Below are positions 1 to 9,000 of a stretch of 64,000 bases of DNA, one piece after another. The first letter of the stretch is position 1. Every line of letters begins with the position of its first letter. The translations under genes and the position numbers were made by a program. This DNA is from Larimichthys crocea (lineage: Eukaryota > Chordata > Actinopteri > Sciaenidae): positions 3,949,632 through 4,013,631 of the forward strand of contig NC_040018.1 in assembly GCF_000972845.2 (NCBI RefSeq), given 5' to 3'. The notes under the pieces were generated by a model. It did no database searches. It was not told the DNA's origin and saw only the letters and a list, made by a program, of their open reading frames with translations.

Positions 1-34
1 ACTCCTGCTGCCACGGCTGAGGCCTGTTCTGGAG
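1..34 (-). CDS. ZP gene exon 13, partial
   Basis: The acceptor is ttgcag at 38-35. The exon continues the frame as APEQASAVAAG and runs off the window. The anchor and stop codon are not visible. Confidence 0.6.
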
Positions 35-3000
35 CTGCAAGAGAAGATAGGTTACAGAGTTAATTGTTAACTGTATGTACGGAAATAAATATTTATAAAA
101 ATAAATTTGAAAACATGACAAAGATTTTTCATTTTTTAAGATATTAAAAAGGACAGTGTGACTTCAGCGAAATAACTGAAGAGCAATCTTTGTCATGAAG
201 TTTCTCATTTTGAGGCCCCCTGGTGGCTGTGGGACCCAAATCACTTATTTAGTTTGTGTGTGCCTGTAGCCAGCTTAAACAGCTTAATATGAGCCAGAAA
301 ACATTCACATAAAACTTAAAAGATAGGTCAGTGGATTGATATTTCATGAACAAAAGCTTATTTAGAAGATAACATCTTACCATGTGAGGTAGTGGTGTTC
401 TGTGCAGTCGTAGTAGTAGTAGTAGGTGTAGTAGTAGTAGTAGTAGTAGGTGTAGCAGTGGTCGCAGTGGTTGCAGCAGTTGTAGTGGTCGGTGCAGCAG
501 TCGTGACCACGAGGCTAATGGGTCCTGAGCTGATAGTGTAGGAACTGGTATACACACTGCCAACCACAGATCTTGTATTAAAGGAGCGGGTACAAATGTC
601 AGGGCACTTCAGAGAGGGCAAGGTGGTGATGCACAGATTGACTGTGCACCGCACATACATCTGCAAAACAGAAAATCAACAGACACAAGTTAGCAGCGCA
701 AAGAGACAGCTTTACAACTTTATAACAGAACTTTAAGACATGGCTGTCATGGGGCACAGCAGTGCTTTGAGCTAAATATTAATATCAACATGCTAATATG
801 CTCACAATAACAAAAGCTAACATGCTGATAATGTGAACCGTGGATTGCGGTTCACATTAGTTTAGGTTGTTATACAGCGTGCAAACATTAGCTAATTAAT
901 AAGGAACAAGGTAAGGCTGATGGGTATTGTAGGTATTTGGTAACAAACTAAAATATTGAACAAGCTAATATTTTGACCTGATGATGGCACAAGAGGCAAA
1001 GTCAAAGGACCAGTAAATCACCAAATATGAAGGCAATCCAATGAATAGTTACTGAGACATTAAATGTCATCTTGTCATTAGGATTTACCTTCTGGGGAGT
1101 ATGAATGTCTGTAAAAAATTTCATAGCAATTGATGAAATAGTTAAGATATAGATAGAGGCGGACCAGCTTGCAGACTCCGTAGAGCCACGGACAGTGTAA
1201 AGAATGGACAGTGTATGCATGGGGCTAATCTAAAAATCGGCAAAGACTTGGATCATCTGCCTGACCTGAGGCGGGCCAAATGATGCCTGGGTGCTCAAAC
1301 TAGGCACTTACCTGTCAATCTAAGCGACCATGCATGATATAATGTGAATGAGTGAGGTACAGTTGTCATGAATGGAGAAATTAGCTGTAGGGACCAAAAC
1401 TGTTTTTTGAACCAGGCTGTAAACATGTTTATTACTGCTGTGAAGTTGGACATGGGGACTTATGGTGACTGGCTCGTTCCATAGCCAGCCTCAAGTGGTC
1501 GTTTGAGGAATTGCAGTTTTTGGCACTTCCACATAGGCCTCACTTCACAGCCACTGATGTTGCCACTCGGTCATAAAGTTGCTACAAATCTATGATGAAA
1601 ATTAGAATTACAGATGTTTGTCCCATCAGTTTCAGATGGCTCAATCTACAACATCCTGGAGAAAGTGAGAGTACCTTACTCAAAGATTCAAATGACCAAA
1701 AAGTCTATATGTAAGTTCAGTATGTAAAATTTATTATTTCTACTTAAACAAGTCTTGTGTTGATGAGAGTACAGACCGTTGATCCTTGTGTCTCCAAGTT
1801 GCTCAAATCAAGGCGGTAGACCTTGGAAGTAGTTTTTGTTGTAATAACCTCTAACGTGCTGTTCGACATTGTACACCTGAAAGAAAACAAGAGAGAGTCA
1901 ATATTTCTAACTTAAACTATTACAGGAAACAAACTGATTGTTACTGACCCTTGGTCCAGAATGTTGTGGTATACTGTAAAATCCGCCGTCTCAGACTCAA
2001 TACAATTGCTCACTATCATCTCGGCTCGATCGATGCTGCAGTTGGACATCACATGGAGATCCAGCTGGCTGATCCTGGATCCGACACCCCCGCTGCTTGC
2101 AGTGGTGGGGATGGTGTTGGAGCTGTTAGTGGTGCTGTTAGAGGGGCTATTAGTTAGACTAATAGAGCTGGTGCTAGTGGAGCTGCTGTTAGTGTAGATA
2201 GTAGAGGTGATGTTATTGGAGCCGGGGCTGTCAGTTGGGCTGGTACTGTTGCTCTCTGATGGTGATTCCACTTCTCGACGCACTCGCCCCGGCAGAAAGT
2301 GGGAGCGAAACCTCGGCAAACTTGTGAATTTTGCCAGTGGCCCCTGTCCTGGCATGTGAAGTTCTATCCAAACCCTAATTTCACCGAACGTCTCCTTCTC
2401 TGTGGGCATACCGATCTTGTACTGCGGTCCCTTGGCCTGGACTCCAGGGATACGACAAGCCAGAGGGAGGACGAGGGACGGCAGGCGGCTGACCATAGTG
2501 AAGGGGCGAACGCTTTGCAATGTGTTGGTGTAAACCAGCTCTGAACCAGAGTGCTGGAAAATCAGAGAGAATGAGGAAAAGTATAGTCGTTATTCACATT
2601 CAGCTGAATCTGTTAACTCTAGACTGAAAAGTGCTTGTAACCACACCTGTACAAGTACAACTTAAACCACTTGGGGTCAGCAAAGACAAGGATTTCAGTA
2701 AGTTACCTTTAAAGGTCTAGTAGTGTGTAGATCTAGTGACACCTAGTGGCGAAGTTGCAAATTGCAACCAACTGAATACATGCGAATAAGTGTGAAGGAG
2801 AAACTATGCTGGATAAAAAAATTAAAAAAAAAGAGCCAGAGTGTGGTTTGCATGTTCTGGGCTACTGTAGAAACATGGCAGACTTCAACTCAAAGGAAGA
2901 GGACTGCCGCTTCCTCAGAGGCTTGTTCAAAACACAATTAGTCTTATTTTCAGGTGTTTATACACCAATGAAAACATACTTGAATTATGAAATATCGAAA

Positions 3001-6000
3001 TCTCACACACTGGACCTTTAAGTACTACTTTTGTTCCTTTTCTTAGTCATGAATAGATGGAGACATGAAGATATAACGTCAACAGCTAGTGAATAGAAAT
3101 GTCTTTGTTTTGCCTTTTGCATACACTGCAGAATCAGTTAGTTTATTGACAGAAGATTAATTGGAAGCTATTTAGATAATCGATTTTTCTTTGTAAAAAT
3201 TACTGTTTGTTAGACAATAAAAGGCAAACTTAATATATTATCATGGCCTGGGATAGGCATTTTTTTTCAGAGACTTTTCATGAGAAAATATTCTGCATAT
3301 CATTTGATAATTAAAATAATTGCGCAGCCAGACATCTTATGCACCATCTGGAAATTGTAGCACTTTCTATACATAGTCCCTTTAGAGCTAAAAAGGGCTA
3401 CAACTAGATGGATGTCCATCAAACATCCTTAAAATGTGAGAAATCCCCTCCTATTTATGCAGTACAACGTATAAAGAATAGGTCAAAGACAGACAGACAA
3501 AAAGGAAAAAGAAGGTAATGAGAGAAAGACAGAAAGGTGGAGCATGTTACCACAGCCTTGGTGCCGCAGCCAGTCAAGGAGATGCGTGCAGTCAGGTGTG
3601 TGTCGTTGTAGGTGACGGGACAGGTGGGGCTGTTGAGCTGCAGTTCGTTCAGGTTGATGTTCGTAAGGGAGGAGACAGGGAGCACCAGAGTCATCTCTGT
3701 CTTCTCACACTTGAGCACTGCAGGCAGAAAACAGCAGCTCATTCATACACATAAACAGAATAAGTACACTCAAAAATGTTTCATCTTGAAAGTGAAATGT
3801 TTTCTCAACCTGTTCCAGTGGGTAGTGTTCTCATTTCCCCTGAAAAAACAAAGAAGTTGATTACTGATTTAGAACAGGTGTGCACTGCGGTAAAACATAA
3901 CTGGCATTCTTATGATGCTTCAAGTAGAAGGCCTTACTTTGGTACAGCCACATGCATCTGGGCTCTGACTGCAAACTGGAAAGACAAGAAGTGCAAATCA
4001 GACCTCGCAGGCATACTATGTTCAAGACGTGGGCAGTGTCAGCAGGGACATGCGTCAACAATAAGCTGTAATGCACTTCTACTGTAGTTCAATGTCAATG
4101 TGTGTTAATGTGCACAAGAAAAACTGGTTTCTGTTCATTTATCTCAGTGTACACACTCTATAGACATGTAATTTCCTCTTCAAACACAAGGACTGCATTT
4201 TAAACGTTGTACCATCAACTGTCTAGAGTCTTGTGGCAAGTTACTAGTGAGTATGAGTAGCATAGATTTGTAATTCACTATGTTTTACTGCTAAATAATG
4301 GCACTGCAATGACTAATAACTGCATTATGGTATATATTTTATAACAAACAAAAGAAGTGTTCTGTAATTTGGAGTCAGATTATCCTGAGAAATAAATCAA
4401 GAAATCATGAGAAAAACTTCTTTACAAACAAACTTAATATACATTTCTTGAATGTTTTCTACCTACCTTTTGGTGTTTGCAACAAAGCAAATTGGCAAAA
4501 GGCGGGCCAGTTTGTTTTCGGAGCGGACCCAGGCCATGGTCATCACTGCCAGGGGGCCGATTGTTTTGAAGCCAAACCTGTAGAGTTCAGGCGGACCGAC
4601 CACTGCAACCTCTATAACACTGCAAATATAAAATAGAATATGAAACACTGCAAATATAGATTCCCTCATTTACTACTCCACGTGCAGCAGTTACTCAACA
4701 GTTTACTCTTCAGTGACTGTAAATGTCCTCATCGTCCTTTTGTGACAGACAGGTGTAGAGCCTTAAAACATAAACTGTACGCTCTATATAATGTGGCATC
4801 GTCTACATCAGTGGTTCTTAACCTTGTTGGAGGTACCGAACCCCACCAGTTTCATATGCTCATTCACCGAACCCTTCTTTAGTAAAAAATAAAATATGAT
4901 TTTTTTACTGGTGCACAAAGTGAACCGTGCATTAACATCACCTTGTTCAAATAACAAAACCAACACAGTGCATGAACTCACAACAACTTACCTCAGTGTG
5001 ACTTCTGCTGTTGCCTTTGAGAGACCAGTTCAGATATGCGTGGCTTCACCTTGGCAAGTGCCAGTCTCATGTCATTTTCACAGCAAAGTCTGTTCCTTTT
5101 CTCAGTTTTTATGTCCAGCATCCTCGAAAACGATTGCTCACAAAGATATGTTGTAACAAATGGTATAAAAAATTCCAGGGCGGAGGCTCCACCGAACCCC
5201 TGAGACCGACTCACCGAACCCCTAGTGTTCGATCGAACCCAGGTTAAGAACCACTGGTCTACATGCTTCTTTTTAATTACATTGTCAGAATTTCATACAG
5301 AGCGTACATTTCACACTCAGACTCACGTACCTCTCCAGATCTGACATAAAGTTGATGTTGATCTTCAACTCCTGGTACGGCAGAGCAAACAGCGTGGTGT
5401 CCTCTTTGGGGGTCTCACCTACTGACACAGGTTCATCACTGCAGCTGGTAGTCGACTCCTCCACTGTAAAGACAGAGAATAAAAAGTGTTTGTGTAACTT
5501 CAAATGATAAAAGAAGACACTGTACTTAATTATCCTTATTGCGTACGACTATATGTTTGCTGACAATAATGTCTGTATTTAATTGACTGGCTCACCAGTG
5601 AGAGAGAGGTGCACAGGGACAGAGCTGAGGGGCTTATTGTTTTTGACATGGCTGATTTTGGGCACAGGAATCAGGTCCTCCGCCATCAGGTAGATGAAAT
5701 ACTGCCCCGCCGGTGCATTTCCAGTGAATGTCAGCATACATTTCTCCTGGTAAAAGAGTATAATCAAACAGAATGAATAAAACTATATGAGGTTTTCACT
5801 GTGCAGAAATAATCGACAATGACGTCTGTGGGATTTCAAGGCAGCCGGGCAATTGTTTCTGCCAAGTTTTGACACAGCACCTACACGGTTTTGGAGCCTA
5901 AACATTTGATGGCTGAACTGCAAAAAACAGTAACAACAAACAATGGAAACAGACCAGTCACTCTTGTTGTATTTCTAGCTTACTATGAGAAAAAACATGT

Positions 6001-9000
6001 CATAAGAAAAGAATGATGAATGTTTGGGGTCCAAGGTCCAGACAGTGATTGTAGGTCTCGTACATCGTTTACGGCCACTTGTAAACGCACATGTAGATGT
6101 TTTCCACTGAACAAATAATTGGAATAAACACAACCATAATTATACTGCTGATAAAGGTCCACAACAAGTTCCCAGTTACTGGAAAATGATTCCTTATGAG
6201 TCAGGTTGCTGGTGGCTCAGCTCTTTGGTGTAACTTAAAAGTTAGGGTTAGGGTTAGGGTTAGGGTTAGGGTTAGTAACTTACTTGGTTACTTGGCAACA
6301 GAAAAGGGATTTATATCCAGTAATAGAAAGTCACTAAGTACATGCAATTAAGTACAATCTTAATATTCCATATTATGCTACTTTTCACTTCTGCTTCACT
6401 GTACGTCGGAGAGAGACGAGAGATTTTTCTACTAACTTTGTAGATAAAGATGTTACATGAAAAATACCTGATCAGCCTCTAAAATATGATTATTAATGCA
6501 GATTTGAATGTAAAATGGATGATTTGTTTAAGACCAAGAAGCAATTATTAAAATACACTGCTAACAGACTGTCTTTTACCTGTATATTAGAAATAAGAAT
6601 TGTGTGTATTAAAAGGAAAATTGACTAATTGATATTTTTGGATATTTATTTTTTTAGTTTTTGATTACCATGTTCACTCATTATTTTTATTTTCTTTATT
6701 CTTCTTTCTCTCCAGATGTTCATTTGTTGCATCACTGCCAGCTGTAATAGTGCTGAGTGTTTCTGTATGTGTGAATGTGAATATATACAGATATATGTGT
6801 ATATACACACATATACTGTATATAGATGCTATATCTTCCCACAACTTATCTATATGAGTGTACAATTATCTTTTTGAGCATATCGTACTATCTGTAGGTA
6901 TCTATGTTGGAGATCATATCACAGGATGAAATTGCATTTTCAGTTTTTCTTCTTGATTTTTGCTCATGACATATAAAGATACAACTTTCGAAAAGTAAAA
7001 GCAAAAGAAATGTAGTTAATTAATATGCCAAACTTCAGAGTTATTGGAGACATTTCTAGATGGATGTGTTATTTTGTGTACAGCTTAAAGCTGAACTTAG
7101 ACTCACCTCATTCAGCTCTATGAAAGAATGCTGAGCACAGTCGAGACACTCTCCCTGGTCGGAGCGGGCGAAGCGACACCGCACCTTGTCACCATCCAGG
7201 TCTTTTACTGACAAATGAAAGTGGTGAGGGCAGTTCACACGGGCCCTGATCCCATGACACAACAGGAAACAGAAACAAAGAAGTCATGATCACAAAGACA
7301 CTCACAACAAAGCCAAAGTGGATACAGCAAAACAGCAAACTGAAAAACGAGATTACGAGATGTTACAAGAAGTAGACACCCTCCTGACTAAAATGCTGAC
7401 TTGACATTTCATACGCTTCTTTATACATGTATTATTTAAACACAAACACGATATGTGTTAATTAGAGAGGTTTAGAGGTGCCAGAAGGAGGATTTTATTT
7501 ACATTTGGACAGAGCCAGGCTAGCTGTTTCCCATTATTTGCAGTCTGCGCAGTGATGACAGTAGCATAAATCACTTCATCTAGTCAACTCTAGGCAAGAA
7601 ACTAAATAGTCAACTATAACTACAACACAGGACAGGACAAAAGAGACTTCATACAGTTAGGAATATTCGGCTTTCGGATGAAATTTCAGAGTGCATCTAA
7701 TAATCACTCTAACCTGAACTGTGGTGAACTTAATTTGACCTTCTCTAAACTTTTGAATGCACACGTCCAACTGTTCAGTGTTTCATGGTGTAACCTGCTG
7801 TTCTCTCACAAGGTGATTAACCACAGAAATCATGTGTCTGATCCATGAATCAACCAAGATTCGATGACAGTTTGTATTTAAACAGTCCTCTTCAATGTGC
7901 TGTTCACATTTTGACATCATGAGACCAAGACGACACCTACCAATCTATCAGCAGCACCTGACCAGTGCGAGGCTTCAAACGGGATGTACTCAGAGGGAAG
8001 TGTCACAGAGTATCAGCAGCAGGTTAAAAAATGTTTTGTTATCGTATACCCACCTCTGTTGTAGTATATTGTTTCAATAAACTGTTGAAGATATTACAAT
8101 CACATGCTTCTACTTAAATGCCCTACTTTCATGGCATAATATCACTGTAGAATACACTTTTTACATTTCCATAAATTTCACCCGAAAGTCAAATATCCCT
8201 AACTTTTTGTGAGTAGTGTACGTTTATGCTGCTTGAACAATAACTTAAAAAATAAATAATAATAAAACCTGAACTGTTAACAGAGATATTAGCACTGAAA
8301 AACCTGTACAGGGAAAAGTTGTATTGCATTGAAACAAGTACTGGGAAAACATATTTATTATATATTTTTGTACTCTGATGATGATGATTCACTTCCTGCA
8401 TACACTGTGACACCAAAATTAAGTTTTTCAGACAAATCAGGAGAATTTAGTAATTTAGTTAAAGACCTGCCTCTGTACCAGCAGCAACACACTCATATTT
8501 AAACTCTAATAGAAACTTGGACTTGACATATCTTAACAATGTCAGGAATCTTAACTGGCAACTTAGAGCCAGTTAGTCAGACCACAATATGTCTCTGACA
8601 TGACTGCAAACCCACGGCGATGCCACTTGTCATCAAAACCTAAAATAGCCAGCGAACACGTGTTAATGTGTGAACAGTGTTGTTAACCACACAATTATGT
8701 AATTTCATATTGTAATCCAGTTGTGGATGATATATAGTATGTGGTTGCCTTTGTACATTCTCTAAAACAAATAGCAGTTAAAATGATATCAACCTGTACC
8801 AAGTTAAAAAATCTTCATATAAGTCTTTATTCCCCTTAGTGTTTGATACACACATATTTATTTTGTTATCTTTTATGTAATGTCTTTGGTACATAAAGTT
8901 AATGTTAGTGCTTATTCCAGTGGACTTCTGCCAGTCCACCGTAACATCACCTCAACATACATTTCTTACAACTTGTGGTAGCCATGTCAAGTGTGTGATG

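Noticed and set aside
249..563. Leu-rich and Thr-rich ORFs on the minus strand near the left end
   Set aside because: The Leu-rich one is a shadow of the Thr-rich ZP exon 12 in another frame, caused by the trinucleotide repeat.
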